Source: Eulemur rufifrons (taxonomy: Eukaryota > Chordata > Mammalia > Primates > Lemuridae). Taken from it: a stretch of 64,000 bases of DNA. The stretch's first letter is position 1, and each line of letters begins with the position of its first letter. The notes below the pieces were generated by a model. That model searched no databases. It was not told the DNA's origin and saw only the letters and a program-made list of their open reading frames with translations. Positions 1-10,427 of this stretch are shown here, piece after piece. The translations under genes were made by a program, and so were the position numbers. Location: positions 30,528,738 through 30,592,737 of the forward strand of contig NC_090996.1 in assembly GCF_041146395.1 (NCBI RefSeq), read 5' to 3'.

Positions 1-575
1 AAAAATTGGCAAACCTTGCTTTAAAGGAAGAGACTATTGACATAAAGCCTGTGGGTTCCCTGGATTCTAAAACTTAGGGTTGCTTTTATGGTTTGATTCT
101 GTTCACGTTATAGGCTTTTTTCTTTGTAAAGGGTTAGATGGCCCATGCACAGCTCTAAACAGAAGTATGAAAATATAGATTAGAGTGAAAAACCCACTAT
201 AAGAAACATGAAATATAGATCCCAGCAAAATGCAATCGTTTTCTTTGGGTTTGGGGCTGTCCTCGGGAAATCATCTTTGGACGAGGCAACTGGTCCAAAG
301 TCTCAAAACAGAATAGGGAGAGAGGATTTCAGGGAAACTTTCTGGCAGAACTTTTTTTTCTTCCTCAAATTCAGTGTGGAGAGGATGGCAGTGAGGTGTT
401 ACAACAGTCCTTCATTAGAAAAGTCTCAATACCAACTAAGCAATCAGGTGAAATGCGGCAATTCAAATTGTTTGTGACAAAATTATTGCTTTTCTCTGTA
501 GCTCTTTTTGCCTTGGTCTACTTTACTTCCATCCCCTTTACAACCATCATTGTTTCATACATCACTGACTCTGCT
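1..575. other. Unassigned sequence at left edge
   Basis: I recognise no repeat, exon or RNA gene here. Open frames reach about 100 codons but have no familiar protein motif. The sequence is AT-leaning with a short T tract near 350-362. It is probably intergenic or intronic. Confidence 0.5.
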
Positions 576-872
576 TTTCTTTTTGAGATGGGGTCTTGCT
601 CTGTTGCTCAGGTTGGGGTACAGTGGTGCTATCATAGCTCACTGCAGCCTCGAACTTCTGGGCTCAAGCTATTCTCCTGCCTCAGCCTCCTGAGAAGCTA
701 GGACTATAGGCATGCAGCACCAGGCCTGGCTAATTTTTATTTTTATTTTTTTGTAGAGACAGGGATTTTGCTATGTTGCCCAGGTTGGTCTCGAACTTCT
801 GGTCTGAAGTAATCCTCCTACTTCAGCCTCCCAAAGTGCTGAAACTATAGGCATGAGCTCCTGTACCCAGCC
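576..872 (-). mobile_element. Alu SINE, old (AluJ-like), antisense
   Basis: Read on the + strand this is the complement of an Alu: a T-rich start, then GAGATGGGGTCTTGCTCT, TGCCTCAGCCTCC, the middle T/A-rich linker near 732-753, a second arm with CAGCCTCCCAAAGTGCTG, and an end at ACCCAGCC, the complement of the Alu 5' end. Both arms are present. Many differences from a young Alu indicate an old copy. The inverted part of an L1 begins directly after it. Confidence 0.93.
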
Positions 873-1395
873 AAAGGGAATTTTGTTTATTTTTTCCAAG
901 ACACAACTTTTTGTTTTATTAATCTTTCATATAGTTTTTTTGTTATCAATTTCATTAAGTTCTCCTCTGATTTTTGTTATTTCTTTTCTTCTACTGGGTT
1001 TGGGGTTGGTTTGCTCATCCTTTTCCAGTCTTTTGAGATGATTAATTAGATAGTTGATTTGTGATCTTTCCATTTTTTGGGCTTAGGCATTTATGGATAT
1101 AAATTTTTCTCTCAGGACTGCTTTAGCTGCATCCCACAGATTTTGATAACTTGTGTCTCCCTTATCATTTAGTTCAAAGAATCTTTTGATTTACATCTTA
1201 ATTTTCTCCTTAACCCAATAACCATTCAGCAGAAGGTTGTTTAGTTTCCATGACTTTGTGTAGACATAAGAGTTTCTGTTGGAGTTGATTTCTAATTTTA
1301 TTCCACTGTGGTCTGCGAAGATGCATGGTATAATTTCTATTTTTTAAAATTTGTTGAGACATGCTTTGTGGCCTAGGATATGGTCAATCTTAGAG
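873..1395 (-). mobile_element. Inverted 5' part of an L1 (ORF2, endonuclease end and linker)
   Basis: The minus strand reads L1 ORF2 from the end of the endonuclease domain ([15 protein letters not shown] near 1344-1390) into the linker that follows ([20 protein letters not shown] residues). It lies head to head with a sense L1 3' end that starts at about 1391-1400, the arrangement left by twin priming. Frameshifts and stops make it non-functional. Confidence 0.85.
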
Positions 1396-2512
1396 AATGA
1401 CATTGGCCTAGGGAAAGAATTTATGAAGAAGACCCCAAAGGCAATCACAGCAACAACAAAAATAAATAAATGGGACCTGATCAAATTAAAAAGCTTTTGC
1501 ACAGCCAAGGAAATGATCACAAGAGCAAACAGACAATCTACAGAATGGGAGAAAATATTCACATGCTACATATCTGATAAAGGGCTGATAACTAGAATCT
1601 ATATAGAACTCAGGAAAATCAGCAAGAAAAAAATCAAACAAATCCATTAAAAAGTGGGCACAGGACATGAACAGAATTTTTTCAAAAGAAGACAGAATAA
1701 TGGCCACCAAACATATGAAAAAATGCTCAACATCTCTAGTCATCAGGGAAATGAAAATCAAAACCACAATGAGATATCACTTAACTCCAGTGAGAATGGC
1801 TTTTATCAAAAAGTCTCAAAACAATAAATGTTGGCATGGATGCAGAGAGATAGGAACACTCATACACTGCTGGTGGGACCGCAAACTAGTACAACCTCTG
1901 TGGAAAGTAATTTGGAGATACCTCAAAAAACTATAAGTAGAACTACCATTTGATCCAGTAATCCCATTACTGGGCATCTACCCAAAGGAAAAAAAAAATT
2001 CTATAAAAAAGACATCTGCACTACAATGTTTATAGCAGAACAATTCACAATTGCAAAGATGTGGAAACAACCCAAATGCCCATCAATACATGAGTGGATC
2101 AATAAAATGTGGTACATGTATACCATGGAGTTTTACCCAGCCACAAAAAACAGTGGTGATCTAGCACCTCTTGTATTATCCTGGATAGAGCTGGAGCCCA
2201 TTCTACTAAGTGAAGTATCACAAGAATGGAAAAACAAGCACCACACATACTCACCATCAAATTGTTATTAACTGATCGACACTTATTGCACAAATAGTAG
2301 TAACAATCATCGGGTGTTGGGCAGGTGGAAGGGGGGGGATGGGTATATTCACACCTAATGGGTGTGGTATGCACCATCTGGGGAATGGATGGACACGCTT
2401 GAAGCTCTGACTCGGGTGGGGCAAAGGCAATATATGTAACCTGAACATTTATACCCCTGTAATATGCTGAAATAAATAAATAATATAAATAATATAAACA
2501 AATAAATAGTGA
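1396..2512 (+). mobile_element. L1 LINE 3' end: ORF2 C-terminus, 3' UTR and A-rich tail
   Basis: Translation gives the ORF2 C-terminal region: [39 protein letters not shown] and [14 protein letters not shown]. Stops break it. After about 2260 comes a 3' UTR with a G-rich stretch (2329-2340), then AATAAATAAATAAT-type tail sequence to 2509. The 3' UTR resembles, but is not the same as, that of human L1PA, consistent with a strepsirrhine L1 lineage. About 700 codons of ORF2, including the reverse-transcriptase core, are missing between this and the inverted part. Confidence 0.92.
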
Positions 2513-2624
2513 TAACATTTAAAAATAACATAAATTTGAAAAATAATCCTAGCATGTTGAATCCAGATTTCTTGGGTAGTATTGCTTGGTAGGTCAACAA
2601 TCCAATACAAACAATAACAGCTAT

Positions 2625-2855
2625 AGTAGGCTGAATAATGTCCCTCTCAAAGGTGTTCATGTCCTAATCCTGGGAACCTGTGAGTATCTCAAAGGGAACT
2701 TTGCAGATATGAGTAAGTTAAAGATCTTTGGATGGGGACATTACCCTGGATTATCTGGGTGGGTCTATCTAATAATGTAATAACAGTGTTCTTATCAAAG
2801 GAGGCAGTAGGATCAGAGTTAAAGGAAAGGACACGTGGTGATGGAACTCTTGGGG

Positions 2856-2897
<42 letters not shown>

Positions 2898-3170
2898 GGA
2901 GGGAGAGAGATGTGAAGATGCAATGCTGTTGATTTGAAGATGGAACATGGGGCTGTGAACCAAGGAATGTAGGTGGCATCTGGAAAGCTGGAAAAGGCAA
3001 AAAGATGGATTTTTCCCGAGAGCCTCTAGAAGGAACATAGCTCTATTTGCACCTTGATTTGAGCCATTGTAGACCTCTGACCACCAAAACTGTCAGGTGA
3101 TACATTTATGCTGTTCAAGCCATTACAGTTGTGGTGATTTGTCACAGCCACCATAGGAAACTCATACAAC
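2625..3170 (+). mobile_element. MLT1-type MaLR solo LTR
   Basis: Consensus landmarks occur in order: GGCTGAATAATGTCCC, CTTTGCAGATATGAGTAAGTTAAAG, GGATTATCTGGGTGGG, AAGCTGGAAAAGGCAA, AGAGCCTCTAGAAGGAAC, and the 3' end with GTGGTGATTTGTCACAGC and CATAGGAAACTCATACA. It is an old non-autonomous retroviral LTR of the ERVL-MaLR group, with no internal coding part. A purine repeat has expanded inside it (2855-2912). Confidence 0.88.
2855..2912 (+). repeat. (GT)n/(GA)n microsatellite
   Basis: A short GTGTGTGT run passes into an uninterrupted GA run of about 28 bases and then degenerate AGAGAAGGAGGGAGAGAG. It sits inside the MLT1 LTR and probably grew from its purine-rich segment. Confidence 0.95.
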
Positions 3171-3178
3171 AGGTTGCA

Positions 3179-3372
3179 AATAACGAGCATCTCTTGTGTT
3201 TCTGGCACTGTGCTAAGTGCTCTGTGGTCTTCCAGCAAGTTAAGTATTACTATTTCCATTTCATGGAGGAGGTGGCTGAGACTCACGAGAGGGACGTTTC
3301 AGAGCTACCATTCAGTCTGAGACTGTCTGACTCCAAAGTTTATGTTCTTACCATACGGCTACACTGTCATAA
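3179..3372 (-). mobile_element. MIR SINE, antisense
   Basis: GGCACTGTGCTAAGTGCTCT, CCATTTCATGGAGGAGG and a decayed tail ending CGGCTACACTGTC follow the order of the complement of the MIR consensus. It is a strongly diverged, tRNA-derived SINE remnant. Confidence 0.75.
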
Positions 3373-3375
3373 GAA

Positions 3376-5040
3376 ATCCCAGTCCTGAGCGGTTTGTTCA
3401 AAAACTGACATTTTCCAAAGGGTGATCTCTCAATATTTCCTCTGCAGTTGACTCACAGCATGGTGGAAAGATTGTAGAAATAGACAGTGGATAATCAGGT
3501 ATTGTCCCCAGTGGGGTGACCTTTTAGGAGTCCCTTTTTTCTTGGCCTGTCCCTTTATCTATCTGGGTAGAAGGGTGTGGATAAAGCGACATTTACTCAT
3601 TCATTCATCTCTATGAGACTTTGGCATGATATTTCCAGTTCATCCAGATCTATGGACACAACAGGAGACTGGGTTGCTACCTGCGTTCTGTCCCTTGGAT
3701 TTTGAACATCGCACCTTTCCATTGGAGAAAAATAGCTTTAAAATTTCAGCCACAAGGTGTTCGCTTTAGAAGCAAAGAGTGGATAGAAACCTTCACAAAT
3801 AAACCCATGACTGAGAAAACTTGGTATCCCACAGAAATATATTTATCTTGTTAGTGTTACTGGAGAATATTTGCATAGCAGGAAAAAGAGCTTTTAACTC
3901 ATTTCCTTATCTGGCCTTCTTACTGTAGAGAAATTTTTCCCCCTGAAGGTGTATCTCGCTATTGAATCTGGCGTTTAAAGGAAATGTCATCAGGACCTGT
4001 GATGAAAATTGAATTTTTCCAATGCCTAAGGATGACTTTCTGTAACTAACTTAGCAGACTCCCAGCCTCAAATGCACGCAGACGTACTGGTCTGCTTTGA
4101 ATGTGCTGTTCTCTCCCAGCTTTCAACCTCTTTGACAGGCTTCGCCTTCCACCCTCTCCTCCTCTGCTCCCAGGACTGTTTGGCAGTCCTGCCTTTATTC
4201 CAGGTTCATCTCTTTCTTTCTTGAATTGAAAAGTCCCTAATCTTTTTCCTCTTGTGGCTGCTTAGGTGCAGAGATTTCAGAGTCTGGGAAATTGGCAGTT
4301 CCTTGTCTCTTGTGGATAGCACAGGGCTCTCTTTCATTCCGATACCTGGATTTCCCTGAACTTTTCGGGAGGATGGTGCCTGCCTTTTGCATAGGTAAGG
4401 GAACACGGTGAGATGTGAAAATGGAAGAACTGGCACGTTTTAACCCTCAAGTGAACTAACTATCTACTGAAACCCATTATGACGCCTGTTTTAACAGCCA
4501 CCTCTGATTCTGATCTGGGGAGATGTCAGGTCATCCCATAAATGGATATTAGATGACATTTTGGACATATTCAGTTCAAATATTGGACCCTGACAGCATT
4601 CCACCTCAGATGCTGAGCCCTGGGCTGGCTTGGTACCAGGCAGCTGCTTCTCAGTGTCCAGGAAGGGAAGATTCCAGGGACAAGGCAATGGGATGGGAGG
4701 TGAGGTCACCAGATTCTTTGCCCTAAAGGAGAAAACTAAAAATCCTTTCTGCAAGTTTTTGGTCAATCAATAGGTCTCACACACAACAGCAGTTTAAACC
4801 TGTTGATTTAAGTACCCTGAATGCAAACTCAAGGCATGTGCCAGCAGTGAGTTGGGATTGAGGTTGCTGTCTGTAGACCCTGGAAGCCCTGCACAGCCCA
4901 TAAAACAGAGACTGGCAAAAAGCTCCACCCTCTGGGTTGAAGAAACCGCTAAGGAAGCATGGCCTCTGCCTAGGCTTCTGGTTGAAAAGAGACTCCTTTA
5001 AATAAAGTGGCCATATATACAATTTATTGTCCAAGCCAGG
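3376..5040. other. Unassigned sequence, no gene seen
   Basis: No exon, RNA gene or repeat was recognised in this 1.7-kb stretch. Minus-strand frames of 76-91 codons (for example 4491-4766) show no known domain. A pyrimidine-rich patch lies at 4135-4175. Confidence 0.5.
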
Positions 5041-5320
5041 ACACTTTTTATTAAAGTAAAATTTCTATGGAGTAAATGCACAAATCTTAATTGTATGTCT
5101 TGATACATTTTTGCATATGAAGTTACTCATGTAACCAACCATTCAGATCAATATAGAAAAAAATTCACATCACCCCGGAAAGCTCCATCAGGACCCTTCC
5201 CAGTCCCTAGACACCCTCCCTGCCCCCTACTCAGGCAGTCACTTTTCTAATTACCGTCACCATGAATTAAAGTGGCCTACTCCTGATCTCCAGCTAAATG
5301 AAATCATGCACTATGTATTT
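5041..5320 (-). mobile_element. Old L1 (L1M/L1ME-like) 3' region, antisense
   Basis: AAATGCACAAATCTTAATTG, GTAACCAACCATTCAGATCA, TCACCCCGGAAAGCTCCATC and AAATGAAATCATGCACTATG match, in order, the familiar antisense 3' region of old mammalian L1. The following 80 bases (CTACTCAGCAATGGCAAAGA) look like a short sense L1 piece, but too weakly to annotate separately. Confidence 0.7.
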
Positions 5321-6405
5321 TTTTAATGTCTACTCAGCAATGGCAAAGAATGAACTCCTTTCAACAATAAGAAGGAATCTCTTGGAAACATCCTATTGAA
5401 GGAAACAAAACTGGGTCCATTTGAGAATGAAAGGATCACTATTAACATATGTGGGGACAGCAGGCATAAAAGGGGGACGGTCTGGGGAATCAGGACGAAT
5501 GCTCACCTTATCTTTAGAAAATTGAAACCTCAAGCTGGTACCATACAAAGGTATAGTGTCTGGGAAACCCATCCCAGGAAATAAGGCTTTGTTCTTTAGT
5601 AGACAATGTGAGCTCTTTTTCCACTGAGGGTCACCTGCCTTTTCGGTGATTCTGCCTCCTCTTTGGAGATTCCCCTATCTGGCCAGGGAGCAGCAGAGAA
5701 GAGAAGAGAGTGGGCAGGAAAACGAGGCCCTTCCCATGCCTTTGAACTTTCTCAGGGGGCCCACCCCTTCACATTCCAGCTCATGCCTCTCCTTGGAACG
5801 CCTGCAGAATTAATCCAACCCAAGAAGTTCTCAGCTCATGTGCACCCTTCTGCAAGCCACTGTTTCGCACCTGCTTCCACGCCCCTAGCAGAATTCAGGA
5901 ATCATTAGCGTTTGATGATCTTGTGTTTCAAGACTTACAATCTCTTGTACTTTGAAATTGAAATTCCTGAGCCTGCAAGGGACCCGACGCTGACAGCTGA
6001 CGTATTGAACTTTCTCCAGCTTCAGCAGATCAGAAAGTCAATCTATCCACATCGTTTCTTGCAGTGCACGATCTGTCGGAAAGCTCGCATCCAGGCGGAG
6101 CCTGCTGAACCGTGAGCTGTGTCCATTTCCTCTGTCTTTTCCCCGTGTCAGGGAATAAGGTGACATTAATTTGCTGGCTAATTAACAAGTATCAGGCTGG
6201 TGAAATGCCACGCAGGGCTACCCATTCCCGACTGTGCTTCTGAGAGTGGCAGCAGGGGAACCGCTGCCCTTCCTGAAATTCATTTTCAAATTCCAAAATA
6301 TTCCCCGCTGTCCAGAATAACTCCATCCTGCGTTCAGGAAGCACTCTAGGCACTTTCCCCCTCTTAGAGAATACACATCTCTTGCCTCTTTGTGGCAGTT
6401 TTTCA
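5321..6405. other. Unassigned sequence
   Basis: Apart from a possible L1 scrap at 5330-5400, no repeat or exon is recognised. Frames of 60-81 codons have no known motif. Confidence 0.45.
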
Positions 6406-6407
6406 AC

Positions 6408-6530
6408 CTATGAAGTGGTCATAAGTACTTAACTCAGAGACCAATATTAAATAAAATAATGTAAGTGCTTGGCACAGTGCCTGTCACGTGGTAAGACTGG
6501 AATGAACATTAGCAGTTACCATTATGAAAC
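6408..6530 (+). mobile_element. MIR SINE, 3' part
   Basis: AATAAAATAATGTAAGTGCTTGGCACAGTGCC... and a tail ending AACATTAGCAGTTACCATTAT are the downstream part of the MIR consensus in sense orientation. Confidence 0.75.
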
Positions 6531-6951
6531 GTGGAAAATCAAGACCAGAGCCTTCTCTGGGTGTTGGGTCACTTTCATGGTGACACGGAATCTTTTTCCA
6601 CAAAATCTTTTCTCCCCAAACAGGACACAAACCCAGAAGACCAAGTGTAGGAGCAAGGCAGCAGGCTTAATTGTCTTGCCTTTATTGTTCTTTTCTTTTT
6701 GTTACTGAACAGCATGATAAATGTCTGTTGGAGGGATGAATAGATTATTGAATAAAGATCCTGCCTGTTTGCAATGGTAGCTAAAACATATAAAGAAGCC
6801 TGCTCAATAAAAGTGATATGGAGAGTTGATCTGTTAAAAAACAATGGAGTTTCTGTCTCCTTGATGCAACAATAGTGGACATTTACTGGGTAATCTACTA
6901 AGTTCCAAGACTATATTAAGTGTTCCAGTTATCAATGAATAATCAATGAAT
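6531..6951. other. Unassigned AT-rich sequence
   Basis: No confident element. A stretch near 6868-6930 (TGGACATTTACTGGGTAATC) resembles the start of an antisense MIR or L2 but is too decayed to call. Confidence 0.4.
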
Positions 6952-7090
6952 AATAATCTTACCAATGAATAAGATAAATAAGCTGATAATTTCAATATGG
7001 CTAATTATTAGCTAATTATAATAAGCTGATAAGAATCTTATCGATGAATAAGGTGAAGAAGCTAATAATTTCAATATAGTTTAGCATACA
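6952..7090 (+). repeat. Tandem duplication, two units of about 79 bp
   Basis: The first unit (6952 onwards) and second unit (7031 onwards) share AATCTTA-C/T-C-GATGAATAAG-like sequence, then AAGCT-G/A-ATAATTTCAATAT. The offset is 79 bp. The units differ by scattered substitutions, so the duplication is not recent. The unit is AT-rich, with no coding potential. Confidence 0.8.
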
Positions 7091-7229
7091 ATGTATGAGT
7101 ATATATAGGCAGAAATTTTTCTTTTGTGTATATATAATATATTTGTATTATTTAAATACACAGAGATATATACATATAATTATAAAGCTAAAAAAACAAA
7201 ACCCCATAATCCATCCACTTAAGTAAGGC

Positions 7230-7513
7230 CCCCTACCATTATTTTTTAAACAAAAGTACGAAATAAACATGGGAAATTTAAAATAAAAAGTAAAGACTCC
7301 TTTCAACCCCTTTTCACAGTCCCTTTCAAAGTAATTACTGTGGATACGTTTTGTGTGTGGGTGCACATGTTATTTTCTTAGATACAAATAGAAGCATCGT
7401 ATACATAGTGTCTGGAATTTCTTTTCTGGTTAATAAACCTTAGAGATCTCATTCTTTTTTTTTTTTATCACTTACATACATTTTACTTTCTATATGTAAC
7501 ATATATTAATCAA
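7230..7513 (-). mobile_element. Old L1 3' region, antisense, left part (split by solo LTR)
   Basis: TTTCAAAGTAATTACTGTGG, GTATACATAGTGTCTGG and TTAGAGATCTCATTC match an L1M-type 3' region read antisense. The match resumes at 8008 with GATAGGTTTCTTCCAAATTT and TACTATTACAAAATC, equivalent to the L1 antisense 'second order' text found around 63190-63240. The solo LTR at 7519-8002 therefore landed inside this element. Confidence 0.55.
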
Positions 7514-7518
7514 CCTTC
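7514..7518. repeat. Target-site duplication CCTTC, left copy
   Basis: CCTTC abuts the TG end of the LTR at 7519. An identical CCTTC follows its CA end at 8003-8007. A 5-bp duplication is typical of many retroviral integrases. Confidence 0.9.
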
Positions 7519-8002
7519 TGTAAGGTTTTTGGATGGTTGGCACCAGAGAAAGAAAGACGAGCAGAGTTGAAAGGGTTAAGTAAAGAGGCTTTATTGGAGT
7601 GTATTAGGGTGAGGATAAAGGATCCCAAGGGAAGGACCCGGGGGAGGTTCCTGTGTCCCGGGAGGAACCAGGGGCTCGGGAAGTCACAGTTGTCTGGGAC
7701 TGAGGCAAGGGTATTTATATGCGGTGAGGGGCATAAGTGGGGGGGGGGGGGCTTGCTTTTTAGGTGCTTGTTTAAGTGGATTATTAGGTTCTCAGTAAGC
7801 AGGATGTCTCTGGGGCTGCAACAGGATGTTTCCAGGGTCGAGCAGACAGCGTGGAGGCTGGGTGTGCTGCCAGTCACAGGATGTGGCTGGGCTTGGTGAG
7901 GCCAGGTGTTTGTTCAAACAGAAAAGTGGAGCTGACTCACTGTTTAGAGCAGAGGGGTTTGTAGCAGGGGAGGGGCTGCACGGCCCCCCCACCAATCTTA
8001 CA
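7519..8002 (-). mobile_element. Solo retroviral LTR with intact ends
   Basis: The 484-bp element begins TGTAAG and ends CTTACA, a perfect 6-bp terminal inverted repeat with TG/CA ends, and is flanked by CCTTC on both sides. On the minus strand it has a TATA-like box (complement of 7711-7720), about 120 bases later an AATAAA signal (complement of 7590-7595), and a short U5 ending in the inverted repeat. A 13-base G run lies at 7739-7751. No internal retroviral sequence flanks it, so it is a solo LTR left by recombination between two LTRs. The subfamily is not identified. Good ends and duplication suggest a moderate age. Confidence 0.88.
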
Positions 8003-8007
8003 CCTTC
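8003..8007. repeat. Target-site duplication CCTTC, right copy
   Basis: Matches 7514-7518 exactly and follows the CA end of the LTR. Confidence 0.9.
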
Positions 8008-8095
8008 CTCAGATAGGTTTCTTCCAAATTTTACTATTACAAAATCATCGCAATAAGCATCCTTATACTTGTGCTTTGCATCAGGTGGAAACCCA
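8008..8095 (-). mobile_element. Old L1 3' region, antisense, right part
   Basis: Continues the L1 text cut by the solo LTR: TTTCTTCCAAATTTTACTAT, then TTACAAAATCATCGCAATAAGC, comparable to the L1 antisense phrase for a tandem TTTTTGCTATTA...AATGCTGC. It fades before 8100. Confidence 0.5.
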
Positions 8096-8900
8096 ACATG
8101 AGTTAAGCAAATGACTTCAATGACCTCTCCAGCTTGGTTCTTGCTTTGGTATCCACACAGTGTCCTTCTGTGCCTCGCTCCTGCAGGGTGTCTAAACATA
8201 AGGCAAAAGTGGAAAAGTTGTGGAGAGCCTTGTTTTTGAGATCTCTGAATGCCTGGGATGGAAATTCAAAGAAAAACTTTGACCTCATGTTCCAAATTGT
8301 CCCCCAGCTTGGATACAACAAAGCCTCTTTTTAGTTGGATGGGTAATGGATAGTCATCATCATCCTTTTCCTGCCTCTTTGGCATATTTTTTTCTGGTCC
8401 ATAATCCTTTTTGTTGTCGTTGAGTGAGGGACAATGGTTTTCTCTACACCTGGTTAAGGCAGAATGAGCCAACTCCTCTTTTGTGCTACCATGACATTTA
8501 TCCCTACCTGTTTTAGAGGCCAAGGATACCCTGGGATGTCTTCCACCCACATCAGTGAGGGTGGAGAGCACAGTGGAGGGACGTGCCTCCGTATTGATGG
8601 GGACTGAGCAAGGCTGTTGAGTGGGGATTTCTGAATTGCTATCAAAGTGAGAACCCCTGGTCAGAACTGTGGAATCAGGGGGAGGCTGAGACAAAGCGGT
8701 AAAGAGGAAAGTAAATCATGAACACTGAAGCTGAGTGGACAGGGGAGTGGGTGGGGGAGGCAGACCACTAACACGTGGTCTTTTTGTGCAACCAGGGATG
8801 TCTTGTGGGCATAAAAAAGCTGGGTAAGCTCAGAGGATTCCTTCTCACGTGTCACCATAGCTCTAGGTCTGTGTTTTTGTTTTTCCAACTGATCTGAGGT
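8096..8900 (-). other. Unassigned block with a 142-codon minus-strand frame; possible old pseudogene
   Basis: The minus strand has an open frame at 8266-8694 and overlapping shorter frames at 8103-8321 and 8661-8888. Their products show an acidic run (KDDDDYP) and Ser/Pro-rich stretches, but no domain I recognise. No poly(A) or target-site duplication marks a retrocopy. The sequence is not obviously repetitive. It could be a worn pseudogene or chance open frames in a GC-moderate region; I cannot name a parent gene. Confidence 0.25.
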
Positions 8901-8904
8901 CAGT

Positions 8905-9010
8905 CGACTGACCTTGAGGTCAGGGGCTGTATTTTATTCGTCTCTATCTTAGTACCCAGCAAGAGGGTCTGCTCACGGTCGATTCTCAGGCTGTGTTTGT
9001 TAAATGAAAA
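8905..9010 (+). mobile_element. L2 LINE 3' tail
   Basis: TTGAGGTCAGGGGCTGTATTTTATTC, TTAGTACCCAGCAAGAGGG and TGTTTGTTAAATGAAAA follow the L2 3' end, although the 'cacagtgcctggcac' part is badly decayed. Confidence 0.6.
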
Positions 9011-9029
9011 CAGTACATTTTATTCGCGG

Positions 9030-9170
9030 CCTCCCAACCTGGCTCTGCATCAGAACATCAGAATCACTGGGTTAAAATAAAACCCCACATTTCTGGGCTT
9101 GACTCCAGATCTCCTAAATCACAATCTCTAGGGCCACGTCCTGAGAATCATCAGCTTTTCAGACAAGATA
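9030..9170 (+). mobile_element. MER5A-type hAT-Charlie element, partial
   Basis: CCCAACCTGGCTCTGCATCA, GAACATCAGAATCACTGGG, AATCACAATCTCTAGGG and TGAGAATCATCAGCTTTT match the MER5A order: inverted-repeat end, 'attagaatcacctgggg', 'gattctgatttaat'. The right inverted repeat is worn. Confidence 0.7.
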
Positions 9171-9727
9171 ACTGGCTGGTCCTTATGCATCCAGCCTGCT
9201 CCGTGGTCCAGGGTATGGAAGCCACCACTGTCATTTGTATCTCCCCAGTGTCTTGAGAGTGGCAGGTGGGACATATTCCTTAGGGAGGGACCCACCCTAT
9301 CTTCAGACTGTTCCAGCCAGTTCCCCCTTGTCAAGGACTGCAGATGGATTTTGTAACATTCTGCTATGTGAAGCCAGAAAAGGTATGTTTTTTTTTTTTT
9401 TTTTCCTTTCCCAGGGATCCAGGCCATGGACAGGCTGCAGCCTGGGTGTGCTTGGGTATTCTTCCCGGAAAGTCACATTCTTTCCGAGATATTTACAATG
9501 GCAGAGATAATGGGTTATTGATGAACCAATCAGCTGGGATGGCCCCTGGTGAATTAGCTGTTGGCCACTGGCCTGCCTGGGATAAGGAACTATTGCTGAG
9601 CTCAGCAGCATCTGGGGAAGGTCTAAATCACACCCATCACTTCCTGCAAAGCCAGTAATCTCTGTTAGAGGTGCTACCACAGCCAATGCCTTACACAGGG
9701 AAGCAACTTAGTTAATTTATAGTTAAT
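9171..9727. other. Unassigned sequence with T tract
   Basis: No element is recognised. An 18-base T tract lies at about 9387-9404, preceded by AGAAAAGGTATGT (9377), which resembles a splice donor, but no supporting coding exon is seen. Confidence 0.4.
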
Positions 9728-9729
9728 TG

Positions 9730-9911
9730 AAGGCTTGCAGCTTTGGAATCAGACAGATGAGTGTTTTACTCCTGGCTTCTCCTCTCTTTCCTCACTGTGT
9801 AACAAAAGACAAGTTACTTAACGCCCCCGACTTTCAGCTTCCTTGTGTATAAAATGATAATCCTGCTACCAACTTTGCAGAATTGCTGTAAACAGGACAC
9901 AAAATGATGAC
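9730..9911 (+). mobile_element. MIR SINE, sense
   Basis: TTTGGAATCAGACAGATGAG, GACAAGTTACTTAACG, TATAAAATGATAATCCTGCT and AGAATTGCTGTAAACAGGA follow the MIR consensus from head to core. Confidence 0.85.
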
Positions 9912-9985
9912 TGTAGAGCATTTCACAGTTTACAAAGCATTTTCACATTTGTTATCTCATTTAAATCTGACAGTCCTGTGAGATA
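9912..9985 (-). mobile_element. MIR-family SINE, antisense, left part (split by Alu)
   Basis: GAGCATTTCACAGTTTACAA, TTGTTATCTCATTTAAATCT and CAGTCCTGTGAG are antisense MIR text. The match stops in TA-rich sequence before the Alu and resumes at 10428. Confidence 0.7.
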
Positions 9986-10037
9986 TATGTGTATATATAT
10001 TTTTTTATATCTTTATGTAGATATAATTAGTTCATTT

Positions 10038-10341
<304 letters not shown>

Positions 10342-10427
10342 AGTTTATTTTTTACACATAAATAACACAAAGTTCAAAGGGTTGGAGTATCTTTCTCAAG
10401 AATTAACCCTCCCTTCATCCCCAATAC

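Noticed and set aside
1351..1936. Frames of 99 and 89 codons with clear reverse-transcriptase-family text
   Set aside because: They are broken remnants of L1 ORF2, not a host gene; annotated as L1.
2099..2518. 139-codon minus-strand frame
   Set aside because: Antisense to the L1 ORF2 end and 3' UTR.
2732..2932. Frame with a long Arg-Glu repeat
   Set aside because: Direct translation of the GA microsatellite inside an MLT1 LTR.
7519..8002. Full provirus
   Set aside because: Only one LTR, with matching duplications directly on both sides; no internal gag, pol or env sequence is present.
7792..8199. 135-codon minus-strand frame that looked like a protein with KHKYKDAYCDDF
   Set aside because: It spans the end of the solo LTR, the CCTTC duplication and an antisense L1 piece; the peptide comes from joined repeats.
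9370..9390. Splice-donor-like AGAAAAGGTATGT
   Set aside because: No coding exon or acceptor upstream supports it; such matches are common by chance.
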